Shown piece by piece: positions 12,851-23,800 of a DNA stretch of 64,000 nt. Position 1 is the first letter of the stretch; each line of letters begins with the position of its first letter. A program made the position numbers and the translations under genes. The notes beneath the pieces were generated by a model. It did not search any database and was not told the origin of the DNA. It saw nothing but the letters and a program-made list of their open reading frames with translations. Location: contig JAYJMM010000114.1 in the NCBI GenBank assembly GCA_037349105.1, positions 4,827,501 to 4,891,500 on the forward strand. Direction: 5' to 3'. This DNA comes from Limnomonas spitsbergensis. Lineage: Eukaryota; Chlorophyta; Chlorophyceae; Chlamydomonadales.

Positions 12851-13324
12851 CTCGCGCTCAGTCAGACCACTGGAAGACGCAATTGGTGTAGTGAACTGCT
12901 AGGTGTCTTAGAGGAGCTAGAGTGGGGAGCAGCCGGCCCCAAACTGCGTCAGGCAGTGGCTGGCCTACAGCTTCTCCCTGTCACAAAGGTGCTAGCGCTA
13001 GTGGATGCTGCCTATGAGCGGGCGCAGATGGAGGTTGTCGGCCGGGGAGACCCTAGGGAACCCGCCACCGAACACAGGTATGCGGCGGCCTACTACGCCT
13101 GGTTTCAGCAGGCACCGTGCTGGTGCACGCCAGGAGCCGCACTAGTAAAAGGGCGAGCGCTCGTGTGTGCACTCACTGAAGGCTGCGACTCAGAGCGGTC
13201 AGCACAGCTGATAATAGAGGGCGGCGTTGCGATGAGCAGCGTGACACACGCTACTGCCAACGGTGCTGTGCTGAGGGACACGGCGAGGATGCGCTGCATG
13301 TGTGCTTTCAGTGCCCTAGCGTGA
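12851..13324 (+). CDS. Unrecognised open frame, possible exon or relic
   Basis: 158 codons open with coding-like composition (LEELEWGAAGPKLRQAVAG; KVLALVDAAYERAQMEVVG). It has no convincing start and ends in TGA. No family recognised. It could be an exon of an unresolved gene or part of a decayed mobile element. Confidence 0.3.
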   Translation, partial: LALSQTTGRRNWCSELLGVLEELEWGAAGPKLRQAVAGLQLLPVTKVLALVDAAYERAQMEVVGRGDPREPATEHRYAAAYYAWFQQAPCWCTPGAALVKGRALVCALTEGCDSERSAQLIIEGGVAMSSVTHATANGAVLRDTARMRCMCAFSALA

Positions 13325-13734
13325 AGAAGAGGCTGAGGGCGAGAGGTTGGGCTGGTCCCCCGGAAGGTGCCACAGACTTTCAGCATTTGTACCAGGGCAG
13401 GCATGGGTGGGAGGCTCTGGCTTTTGTTGAGGACGTGGTATAATCTGTTGAGGGCTAGTTTGCTGTACTTGTTTCGCCTCCTTGGGGACTAGCTCTTTCC
13501 CTTTTTGTCTCTCCATTGCTTTCAGGGGCGGGGATCCTTTGGTCCGCATTCCACTTTCTGGATGGGGGGGGGGTCTTTGTACTTTGTGCCCCTCTCTGTC
13601 TTTCCTTTTGCCGTTAGTTACTTTCCCGTTTCCTCCAAACGAGACAGAAAAAATGAAAAATGAAAGCCCGTAGGCAAGGGTGGGAGGCCCTAGCTTTTGT
13701 GGAATGTGTGGTTGAACTTTTTGTAGGCTAGCCT

Positions 13735-13925
13735 CTTCAGGGGCAGGGGATGCGGTTTGCCTGACCTCTTTGCTGTTGTTCTTGTTGTTTGGAAGTAGAA
13801 CTTGCTTTCCTCTTGTGCCTTCTCCCTTGACTTTCCTAGCTGTCTTTTTGTTTGCTGACGTGGCCGAGCTTCATTCAGCATGGCCCAGAGGTGTGACACC
13901 ATTAACATACTGCCCATATGGTACT
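13735..13925. repeat. Dispersed repeat B, copy 2
   Basis: Same orientation as the copy at 2755-2945. A shorter related duplication (gggtgggaggctctggctttt) lies nearby at 13.41 and 13.68 kb. Confidence 0.9.
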
Positions 13926-14084
13926 CGTTGGCTTCGGCCTTACCCGCTGGCTTCATGCATGCTATGTTCATACGAGACTCACCCTAAACAGTGATGCACA
14001 TTCGTATTTGACGTATCTATACAGGCATAGATAATATACGTACCCACACGAGACTCACCCATCGTGCCCTTTAGGGGGCTCCTT

Positions 14085-14150
14085 TGCCTCTCCAATTCTC
14101 TAAAGACGCGAAGGCGCTTCACGCTTTAGAGAATCATCGGGATTACTCAG
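14085..14150. repeat. Foldback element, copy 1
   Basis: ctccaattctctaaagacgc with gaaggc, followed by the inverse arm gcttcacgctttagagaat. It can form a hairpin. The same arm sequence recurs at 44.54-44.63 kb. Confidence 0.75.
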
Positions 14151-14159
14151 GTGCCCAGA

Positions 14160-15500
14160 GGGCACCAGATCTGGCCCTAGATCTGGCTCACTCACAGAGG
14201 GCACCGCGGAGCAAGACCCTGCCTCCCTCCTCATCCTGACTCGACTCCCATACCTCGACTCCCACAGCAAAGGTAGCTCATACAGCCCTGGAGGCAGCAA
14301 AACGTGCCCCGCAGCCAACATCCGAGTCAGGGCCACGCATCAGTCCAAGACGTACATTCCTGTAGTATAGCCTTGAGCTTATTTTCCTCCCTGCTAGACA
14401 GTCCCTGCTAGGGCGCCCAAGCGGCCTTTTGAGCATGGCCTAAAGGTGTCATGTCATTGACATTCCTGTACAGGTAGTATAGAAACTAGAAACCCCCTCA
14501 TAAGCCTGATGGTGTCCCGCTCATGCTGACCCCTACAAACCGTCTCTCCCCTGCTCCTCCCTACAACACTTCGGATGGAGGGTTGGTACTGAGGAAGAAG
14601 GTCAGTCTGATGGGCTTCATAAGCCTGGGGCGGCTTAGAAAAATAGAGAATCGACTGACTTGGGGGCAGGGGAAGAGACGACGATGAAGGAATGCTACTA
14701 ACACTCCTAAAAGTCGTGGCATTTTCTGCAGAAGGGGGTCGATGGAAGTGTCAAAGCGGAAGGCTTGGAAATGCAGTACCGGTAACTTACCGTAAGCCCC
14801 TCCTGTAAGTTACAAACCAGAGCGGTAGTGGTAGAAGGGCAGGTAAGGCTGTTGAGCTCTGATCATGTTATTTAATTTACAGATAAATTCGTCTCGGACG
14901 TTGAAGTGAAATATGTTTGTGAGAACGTTTAGTACAATTACGGAAATTATCTAACAAATAGTGAATTCAAGCCTGGGTGCTTAATAAGAGATACAATACA
15001 TGCTCAGTGCGCAATTGATCTACGCACTACAAAACAAAATGAGCGGTGGTGGTTGCACACTATCAAAATTTCAGCACTTCATGCTGCTCTCCTGAAGGAG
15101 AAACCGTCAGTTGCTTGAAGATCGTATCTCTACTTCCTCCACAAGAAATGCATGCCCGCATCAAATTCCCTTTCAAAGAAACGGGCACCGCAGGTATGGC
15201 AAACATGTAGTGAACTATTTCCCTACATCAGCTGAAATGGACGTCAGTGGCCCAAATTAAGAATTAACAGTGAAGGGAGCACACGATGTGTAATCTCGAC
15301 GCCAGTCTGACGGTCGGTTTCGGAAAACATTCGTACTGGTACCATGCAGAGATCAAGAGAACAAAAGCAATAACTGACTGAACGCTTCCAAGAGTAAATC
15401 CTTGGCTACAAAAATTGTCATCTTACAGATTGTGCCCCCCCCCTACTTCTATACCTGGCACTGCTCCTTAACGCTAAAAACACAAGCATTTGAAATTTCA
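14160..15500. other. No gene seen
   Basis: Mixed sequence without convincing exons, tandem repeats or RNA genes. A ggcgcccaagcggccttttg-like fragment near 14.41 kb is related to repeat B. Confidence 0.5.
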
Positions 15501-15509
15501 TTCAGAGCA

Positions 15510-15910
15510 TCAACAATGCAGTACACTGGTGGTACACTGACATTTAAATGTGATACACGGCATCGGCAATGCAGTACACCAGCAGAGCAGTGACGTTCAA
15601 AATTCTAGTCAGGGCATCAACAAAGCAGTACACCGGCGGTACACTGCCGTTCAAAATCTGCCAGAGTGCATGAAACGCAGTACACCCGCGGTACACAGAC
15701 ATTCGAAATTTCAATGCAGTGCATCAAGGACGCAGTATACCAGCAGCACACTGCCATTCAACATTTTATGAAGGGCATCAAAACGCGGTACGCCGGCAGT
15801 ACACTTCTGTTGTTCAAAATTTGATGCAGAGCATCAACAACGCAGGACACCGGCAGTACACTGGCGTTCAAAATTTGATGTGCAGCATAGACATAACAGT
15901 ACAAACCACA
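15510..15910. repeat. ~55-60-bp tandem repeat
   Basis: About seven units of gagcatcaacaatgcagtac, accggcggtacactg and cattcaaaattt, lying between ORF 12851-13324 and the 3' end of the FABP-like gene. Confidence 0.9.
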
Positions 15911-16166
15911 AGCACAAAACCCTCGCAGCTTGATCCATGGGCGGCTGTGAGCTACATGGCGACATTATATATTTAATTGGTCCTCCTAAGATACTCCTAC
16001 TTGGGGGGATTCTAACAAGGGGGAGGGGTACATTTCATACCAGGTTGTTGTTACAAAGCTAATAAACGCAAACACCCACAGCCCATTGCAAAAAGGCCAG
16101 GCAGAGAGGCACGTGGGGTTTCACTTCCCGCTATTCATCTCGTCTCTACCAAGGTGCATGCCCCGC

Positions 16167-16606
16167 TCACAGGTCCAACACCTTGGCAAAGGGTCTCTGT
16201 GCAGACAGCCTGTGAGACTGCCGACGCACCCTGCCGCTGTCGTTGCTGTCGCAACTGTCATACAAGCGCCTGGTTGCGCCGGCGGGCTCGCTGCAAGTGT
16301 CGCTGGCATCGCCCGCCGAGCCCTCAAAGCTGGACCACCGGGCGCCGCCCCCGCCCTTCATCACCGCCGTTTGCGCGACCGAGAAGCACGGCTTGGTTTC
16401 GTAGCCGAGCGCGTCCAGGGCAGCCTTGGATGCGCTCCTCATCAAAGACATCAGAGGCGAGGTGGAGGGGGGCGTCTCCCCGCTCCCCGTCGTACCGGCG
16501 CGCCAGTATACGACGCGGTACGCGCAGCTGTCTTGACCAACGGTGAGGTGCGTGGTGATGTGAAGCTCGTTGCCACCGTACAATCGCATCTCATCGCAGC
16601 AATGGC
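16167..16606 (-). CDS. FABP-like gene exon 9 (C-terminus)
   Basis: CCDEMRLYGGNELHITTHLT then CAYRVVYWR ends the domain. A low-complexity tail follows to the stop at 16167. Acceptor CTGCAG. Confidence 0.78.
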
Positions 16607-19600
16607 CTGCAGAGAACGGGTTAAGGGGTCAAGGGTTTAGGGTTAAGGGGTCAAGGTTTGAGGGTTTAGCGGTCAAGGGTTCAGGGTTAAAGGGTCAAGG
16701 GTTTAGGGGTCAAGGGTTTAGGGGTCAAGGGTTTAGGGTTTAGGGGTCAAGAGGAAGGGGTCAAGGGGTCAGGGGTGAAGGGTTTAGGGGTCAGGGGGTC
16801 AGGGTTCAGGCGTGTGGCACACTTCAGGGTCAGGAGTACGGCATGCTCAGCATTGCCATGATTTACATACCTGAAAAGGGTTGGTCCCATTTGTAGTAAA
16901 GATTCAGGCCGCCATCCTTCTGCGTCTTGACGTACCCGAAGAAGTGCCCTGCTCAAGAAAAATATGCGCAGGGGTCTGACCTTGATTTGATGGTGGGGCA
17001 CGTCACAGCAACATGAACAACATTCAATATCGAGAATATGAGCCGGGCGAGAAGATATTTGATCAAATTGCAGCCCCAATGTTGTTGTGATGAGGACCCA
17101 CCCTTGCGCAGATCGCGTCGCTTGTAGTTCCTAATGGAGCCCTTCAGGTCATACTCCTCAGTAGGAACCTACACAATGCAGAAAGTGGAGCAGGGTTTTA
17201 GGTTGTAAAGAGTTTTAAGGCTTTTAAGGTTTTTGACTTGTTTCTAGGGTTGTCAGGTTGTTAGCAGGTTTTTTGTCTGGGATCTACTTTAAAGAACGCT
17301 GGGTGAGAAAATAACAAAGGCAAAGAGTAAAAATAGGTGCAAAGGCAAAGGGAAAGACAATGAAGTGCAAACATATCTGGCTGGACATATTTTTTAGTTC
17401 CTTAAAGCAAAGGGCTGCTAGTCACTCTGCCGGCCTTGAAAGGAAGAGCTAGACAGCTCTCCCGCCCAGGAGTAATTGAAAGCATGTGAAAGCTCACACA
17501 TCACAAGCAACTACAAGGCATCGCCCTAAAATGCAACATCACATCTTTAAAATGAACTGAAAGGTCCAGGTCATACAGCACTTGCTTTGAGATTCCTCAT
17601 ACAACTTTTTGTTTACCCTGGCCCTACAAGTGGTGGCTTTGTGATGGCGGGGGGAGATCATGTTCGGTCAATGGTGCAGGTTTAAGCTGCCAGGTGTCTC
17701 AAGCAGGGCTCCCCTTTCCCTCGTCTTGTGTCCAGGGAGGAAGTCTTACATAGCAGCCTTCGATTCCCACCATAGCTTCACCTTACTGACCTTCAGGAAG
17801 GGGGCCTTGGTTGAGGGTTTAGGGTGTAAGGTTTAGGGTTTACAGTTTAGGGTTTACTGACCTTCAGGAAGGGGACCTTGGTGAGCGCCCTCATGTGCAT
17901 AGTATCCTTCCCCATATCGACGTCCATGCCTGAAAAAACACCCAGAGCAACGACAATGTGAAATCACGCATGCTGGCCAAAAGTACGATGTTTATCGCAT
18001 TGCCTGATTCAAATCCGGCGGCTCAAATAAGCCGTTTTATTATTGTAAATTACGCATGAGAAGCAGTTGCATGCAATAGCATACTAGGTATTGTCACCTT
18101 TGAACATAGTCATGGCTGCTCGAGCGATGCCGCCTAGCTTCAACAGCTCCACGGCCGAGTCTTGGCTGTCTGAAAGCTCAGGCACCTGTCAGTCAATCGG
18201 AGAGGGATGGACTCATTTCTTAAAAAAAAGATGTCTGCAGTGAAAAAATTGCAAATCAAGAAAACGCGTAGGTACCTATCCCCTGCAGCAGATTACAAAG
18301 AAAACCAATTGGAACCTGCCGGACAATCAATCGTGAGAAATATAATAAATGACTCTGCAGTTGGTTCAGCAAGCCCTGTTGCTTGGGCCTCACTGCCTCA
18401 GGCCTGAAGCAGGTCCGGGTCTGGTCCCCATCGGCCAAGTGGCAGCTGCCCATCAGCCTGCCAAACACAGTCATGTGCACATTAAATAATAACAATACAA
18501 TACCGGTAATGGAAATAGCTCGCACTGCCGCACAGTCACTCTGAGCCAGTGCCTCGACAAGCAGAGACACAACATTGTTTAATCAATGGCGCATTCGCTA
18601 CAACTCAGCTACATCACGGCCTGCCCCGCCGGACTGGCACCCTCGTGCCTGCCCGCCCGGACTGTCACCGCCCCGCCCAGACTGGCACCGCCCCACCCGG
18701 ACTGGCCCCGCCCCGCCCGGACTGGCACCCTGCTGGTGACTGCCCGTCCCGCTGCGCGCTCACCCTCAGCCAGTTTCCAGACAAGCGCAGATCGGCTTCA
18801 TAAACGGTTCCGCTGCCAGGATCAACGTTCTGCTCGTCATCGCTGGACTCGATCTCAGAGGTGTTGGTGGAAGTGGAGGTGGCTGTAACATAGGTGGCGG
18901 TGGCGGTGGCGGCGGCGGTGGTGGTGGCCATGGTGGCGTTGCAGGGTACCTGTACATAGCAAGAGGTGGAAGTTGTAAGATACGATTCGATTTATTGTTT
19001 CTACAAACCTGACTTCACATTTTTTTGCGAGTCTCTACCACCGACGTATAATCGACCGGTCCTACACGCCTACATGACATAGCAGGAGGTGGACATAGGA
19101 ACACCTCAACAGTTTTCTGGACACACACTTCACTCGGGGGCTGCGCCACAGCTTTTACAGATGACATAGCAGGAGGGGGAAGTTGTAATCTCGAGGACCG
19201 ATATACCTCAAGGTCCTCATCAGGCCAGTCAGTTTGTCTGCCTCTCGTGTGTTGGGTCAAGGAAGAGTTTGGGAGAAGTCTGCACTGATGCACTTTCTAG
19301 ATGACAAAAGAGTAGCATGATCCGGATCGATACAGTACAGGATTATAATACCATGGCTGACAAGAGTGTTGAGTCAGGAGAGTCCAGGAGTCTACAGCAA
19401 GCCCACGCTACAGACTTTTGGCAACAAAACAAAGGCAGCAAGTACAGCAAGGGCTAGACTGGAGCATTGGCAGGGAGGGTGAATCTGTCGCCCTGCCATG
19501 GCTTAGTGACTGATGAGTGCATGACCTACCACAAGCACCTGCTGCTGCTGCTGCTTCGTCCTGCTGAGGTCCCACAGGAAGAGGACGGCCAGGGCAGCGA

Positions 19601-20119
19601 GCAGACAGACGATGCTCCACTGGTGTTGTACTACTGCATTAATCAGAGCTGCAAGGGAGGAGCAGAGAAACAACTGTATAAGCTGGAGCTGTTTTTTTGT
19701 GAGTTCACGGAACGTTTAGGGTTATTGTTTGAGTAGGGCAGCGTCAGGAACCACGGGACTGAGCGTACCGTACCACCGTGCCTCGAAGTGCGCGGCTTGC
19801 GTGCGTGCGTGGCGCTCGTACCTGAAGCGAATACCGCAAATTTACAGGCCGAGGTAACAGCACCATCCGAGGAGGAAGTAGAAACGTAGCTCCACCACAA
19901 TCGCTTTCGACTGCTGGTGCACTGGCCGCCCCTCGTCGTTTCTTCAGCGTGCGTACGGCTGACGTGGGCGTCCAGCGGGCCCAACTCTTCACGGGTGAGC
20001 GTGCGAGTGATTCGGACACGCTTCTTCTGCCTGGTTTTGTCCACAGCGGCTCTGGCCATGCTAGCAACGGCACCGAGGAGCAGCACAACGAGGGGGGGCT
20101 GGCAGGGGGGCTGAGTCAT
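16167..20119 (-). CDS. Membrane-anchored FABP/calycin-like protein, 9 exons
   Basis: About 470 residues in nine exons with phase-consistent GT-AG junctions. Residues ~8-23 (PPLVVLLLGAVASMA) look like a signal or anchor. Residues ~111-127 (SIVCLLAALAVLFLWDL) form a membrane helix. A Thr/Ala-rich and acidic linker (~163-210) follows. Residues ~213-360 have the order expected of a fatty-acid-binding-protein fold: SGNW near the start, ELLKLGGIA (the FABP helix region), EEYDLKGS, KDGGLNLYYKW, DEMRL, NELHITTHL and a closing AYRVVYWR, where FABPs end in R-x-Y-x-R. The C-terminal ~110 residues are low complexity. The fold assignment is by eye and unconfirmed. The start could also be an in-frame ATG at 20344. 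It lies 0.6 kb downstream of the ABCA stop on the same strand. A TGTAA lies at 16051-16055, about 110 nt past the stop. Confidence 0.75.
16622..16805. repeat. Telomere-like array in FABP-like intron 8
   Basis: Tandem aggggtcaagggtttaggg units. Fills the intron between exons 8 and 9. Confidence 0.9.
16871..16948 (-). CDS. FABP-like gene exon 8
   Basis: HFFGYVKTQKDGGLNLYYKW, including the DGG-x-L followed by W seen in FABPs. Donor CAG|GTATGT, phase 1. Confidence 0.8.
17102..17168 (-). CDS. FABP-like gene exon 7
   Basis: VPTEEYDLKGSIRNYKRRDL; beta-strand-like alternation. Acceptor TAG, donor G|GTGGGT, phase 1. Confidence 0.78.
17862..17929 (-). CDS. FABP-like gene exon 6
   Basis: MDVDMGKDTMHMRALTKVPF. 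Donor AAG|GTCAGT. A copy of its donor end lies at 17.78-17.81 kb. Confidence 0.75.
18098..18185 (-). CDS. FABP-like gene exon 5
   Basis: VPELSDSQDSAVELLKLGGI then ARAAMTMFKG; helix-turn-helix position of the FABP-like domain. Phase 0 in, phase 1 out (G|GTGACA). Confidence 0.75.
18764..18949 (-). CDS. FABP-like gene exon 4
   Basis: Thr/Ala-rich then acidic (EIESSDDEQNVDPG) linker, ending YEADLRLSGNWLR where the folded domain begins. Copies of its acceptor region occur near 19.08 and 19.17 kb. Confidence 0.75.
18955..19195 (-). repeat. Exon-edge ladder: FABP-like exon 4 acceptor
   Basis: TTCCACCTCTTGCTATGTACAG at 18.96 kb is copied near 19.08 and 19.17 kb (CCTCCTGCTATGTCAT), where the acceptor AG is lost. 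Shows the same process outside the ABCA gene. Confidence 0.75.
19207..19284 (-). CDS. FABP-like gene exon 3
   Basis: 26 codons, phase 0 both ends: QHTRGRQTDWPDEDLE. Donor GAG|GTATAT. Confidence 0.55.
19539..19648 (-). CDS. FABP-like gene exon 2 (TM helix)
   Basis: Acceptor TTGCAG. Encodes helix SIVCLLAALAVLFLWDL followed by SRTK and a glutamine run. Donor CAG|GTGCTT, phase 0. Confidence 0.7.
19822..20119 (-). CDS. FABP-like gene exon 1
   Basis: From ATG at 20119 to donor CAG|GTACGA, phase 1. Encodes the N-terminal hydrophobic stretch and a basic region (KTRQKKRVRITR). Confidence 0.6.
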
Positions 20120-20709
20120 GAGGTACGTAGGGATGTAGGTAGGTAGGGTGGTCAGTGGCACCAGGTGGCACGGGTCAGTGGTAGTGGTGGACGGATGGCC
20201 GGGAAATGTTTTCGTATTGGAAGTTGTTCTTGAGAAGTATTGTCGAGACTGTTTGTTCAAGAGGTAGTTATAAGACTTTGAGGCAAGTAAGTCTTTTGAG
20301 GTAGGCATGCCATCGACGTGGAGCCACGTCAGTCGTGACAACAAGAGTGGAAATACGGCAACACTTGAGTGTTAGAAGGGATTCCTCCATGCAAGAGCCT
20401 TGATTAGTGGATAGTGGATCAGCTTCAAACAGAGGTTGGTACCGTGTCTCCTAAAGAGAGAAAAACGAGGTTTTGAGTTACTTGACGAACCCGAGTCCTT
20501 CCGCCTACTTATAGCGCGCGCGTCCAACGCAGGATTGTTACATATTCTGCTTCTTCTTCTCCTTCTTAAGTTTCCACAGAATCACAGGACTATCTGTACT
20601 TCATACAAACCACGCCAAGTAGGAGTTATCGCCCTCTTTTTCTCTCAGAGGACACTGCCCTCTAGCTAGACGCGAAGCATCCAAGCGTACTTGGGTCTTC
20701 TCCCTACTT

Positions 20710-20857
20710 CTAGTGCGCATGAGACTGTCCCTGTGACGCTAGTGCAATGAACACGCGTTCCAGTGTCGTCGCCTGAGATATGGAGTAGGCAACCAGACCC
20801 AGAGACAGCCTCGACGCCTCCAGCGCCTCGAACAAGGTCGCAAGGTCGGCAGATTGC
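20710..20857 (-). CDS. ABCA exon 26 (C-terminus)
   Basis: [19 protein letters not shown] then [18 protein letters not shown], the conserved ABCA C-terminal regulatory motif. Ends QGQSHAH and stop TAG at 20710-20712. Confidence 0.95.
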
Positions 20858-23800
20858 CTGCGGCAATCAAGCAAACACAAGCAACAGCTGAGGACAGGGC
20901 AGGAAGTGCGAAATCGGGGTGTGGCGTCCACATACCAGGGAAGATCATCAATGCTCTGTCAATGCTCAACCATTTGATTGCTGATTTCTGGTGTCACTTC
21001 CTGCATCTCGACTACTTGATCAGTCCATGCCATGCCATGCTGCAGCTTCGTTAGATGCCTAGGCCAGGAATCCTTAAGCCTGCACTGTATGCCAAGGGCA
21101 GGAAGGCTGTACCGTACATGCCTGGGCCAGAAATCCTAAACCCTACATGGCTAGGACATGAATCCTTGACCCTACATGCCTAGGTCAGGAGTCCTTCACC
21201 CTACATGGCCAGGTCAAGCATCCTAAACCCTAAGAACCCTAGGTCAAGATGGCACCCACCTGGGAATGGCAAAGACCAGATGCGAATCCCCATCTTGGTC
21301 CACCAGCTGCGCCGCCGCGCAGATGCCATGCAAGAATTCCAAGAAGTTCTCCCTGGCCGGCCGCGAGACTTCCGGCCCTCCCCCAATTGCTGCTGCTTGC
21401 ATTCCCATGCCCCCCCGCTGACTATCCTCTAGCCGCGCAACCTCCGTCCCCGCTGCCACTGGTTGCGTGCCGCTGCCATGCGGCTCATGCCGGCCGCCGC
21501 CCTCCAGCTGTACAGTCAGGATGTAGCCGCTGTCGAACTTCGACTTCAGATGCTGAATGCTGCCCAGGCACCTAGGTTCAGGGTTATGGGTTTAGGGCAG
21601 GTTTGAGGGGCTTAAGGTTTTACGGCAGAGTTGCGGTTTTAGGTGCTGCTCGCTGCCCAAGCACCTGGGTTCAGGGTTCAGGGTGTAGGGCAGGATTTAG
21701 GGTTAAGGGCAGAGTTGAGGTTTGAGGGCAGGTTAGAGAGTTTAGGAAAGGGTTAAGGGTTTAGGGTACAGTTGAAGTGCTGCATGCTGCCCGGGCACCT
21801 GGGTTCAGGTTTAAGGGCAGGGTTTAGGGCTGCCTGGCTTTAGGGTGCTGCCGTAACTGCAATTCAGTTGCACCATGGTGGGGATGCTAACCCTCTCAAA
21901 CTCCGACTTCAGGTGCTGCAAGCCTCCCAGCCACCTGGATCCAGGGTTTAGCGTGCTATAGCAGAACCCTATTCAGCTAGACCACGGTGTGGATGCCCCC
22001 CCTCTCATACTTTGACATCAGATACTACACGCTGCCAAAGCACCTGGGGTCAGGGCTCAGCATTCAGCTATAAATCAGCTACACGCCTACACCGTGGTGT
22101 GGAGGTACGTCCACTTTCAAACTTGAGCATGAGGTGATGTATGCTGTACAGGCACCTGGAGGGCATACAGGGGTTATTGAAAGGGGGGTGCCTCAGCTGC
22201 AATTCAGCTACCTCACAGCCTACAGCCGCTGGGGTCTGGTGCAGCAGACAGGCCCTCCTATTTGGCCGGCGGGACGGCCAACAAAAAACACGTCAATTTC
22301 ATATTCCAGCCAACCCGTCTCCAAATCTCCATTGACCTGACCTCTGCCCCTATGCCATGATGGCCACTCTCGAGCAGAATGCTTCGCACTACACAAGGAT
22401 CAAACATACTTCCAAATTTCGAATTTTAAACTTAAGCATATCTGCCCCTAGATCTCTGCCCACCTGATCTGCCCCTGCGCCATGATAGCCGACCCCAAGC
22501 ACAGCGCCTTGCGCCCAACACAAGTACTAAAGTAAAAGCCCCCCCCCTTCAAAATCCGAGTCTTATATTCAAGCAGATCTGCCCCCAGATCTCCACCAAC
22601 CTGATCTGCCCCTGCGCCATGATGGCCACCCTCGAGCACAGCGCCTCGCACTCCTCCATGATGTGGCTGCTGAGCACCACGCACCGCCCCCTCCCCGGGG
22701 TCTGGCCGGGGAAGCAGGGCGGACCCTCCACGACCTCTGACCGAATCAGGCCCCAGAGCTGCCGCCTTGCGCCCGGGTCCATGCCCGTAGAGGGCTCGTC
22801 CAAAAGGACAACACGCGGGTCACCGACCTACAAGCGAGCAGTTACAGGATAAATGAACGGAGTCATGACCACTGACCGAATCAGGCCCAAGAGCTGCCGC
22901 CTTGCGCCTGGGTCCATGCCCAAAGAGGGCTCGTCCAAGAGGACAAAAAGGACGTTGGTAACTGACCTGTCAACTGACCGAAACCCTGAACCCTGAACCC
23001 TAAACGAGCAGCTACAGGATTAATGAATAAAGCCAAACCTCTTGACAGCTCCAGGTTGTGGCTCGTGAGGGGAAGACTCACCAGCACATTCCAGGGTGTC
23101 AAATGTGTCGGCGAGTCTTCCACTCATGAGCAAAATAATGGAATCCCGAAACCCAGCATATAAACTCCAGTTCGCACTAGACTCCCACTGGGCTGATGGA
23201 GACCTAACCTTGGACGGCCAAAGGTGGGGGGCCCAAGCAGCAGGCACCTTGCTACGCCGGGCCCCCCCAGCCGTAAGACGTAATGTAGCTAAATTGTGAC
23301 ACAACCGCGGCGATGTAAAAGGCAGGGCCTGATTCAATGGGTCCCCCCCTGCCGTAGACCGTGATGTAGCTGAATTGTGAAAGCTCTGCCAGGAGATAAA
23401 GAGCAGGCACCTTGCTGCACCAGGCCCCCCAGCTACAGGCCGCCATACAGCAGCCCTGAGATAAAAGAGCGAGAGACCCACCAGCGCTACAGCGACTGCC
23501 AGCTTGCGCCGGTTGCCTCCCGAGTACTGCCCACAGCTGCGGTCCGTGTCGCCGGACGGCAGGCCCACCCGGTCCAGGAGGCCCCCGGCGAGACTCCCTG
23601 ACAAACGCCACGGGACGCCTCGTAACCTGCCAGCAGAACATGGCGGGGGGAAGGACATATGAAGGAGGCAGGGTGAACCTGACAGGGTGGACGCCTCTTG
23701 ACATGCTGGCAGAACATGGCAGGAGGAAGGACATGTGGAAGGTGCAGGAAGTTCGTTGCAGGATGGACGCCTCGTAACCTGCAAACAGAACTTGGCTGGA

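Noticed and set aside
16154..16640. Plus-strand Arg-rich frames (130-184 codons)
   Set aside because: Shadows of FABP-like exon 9; no splice or start support.
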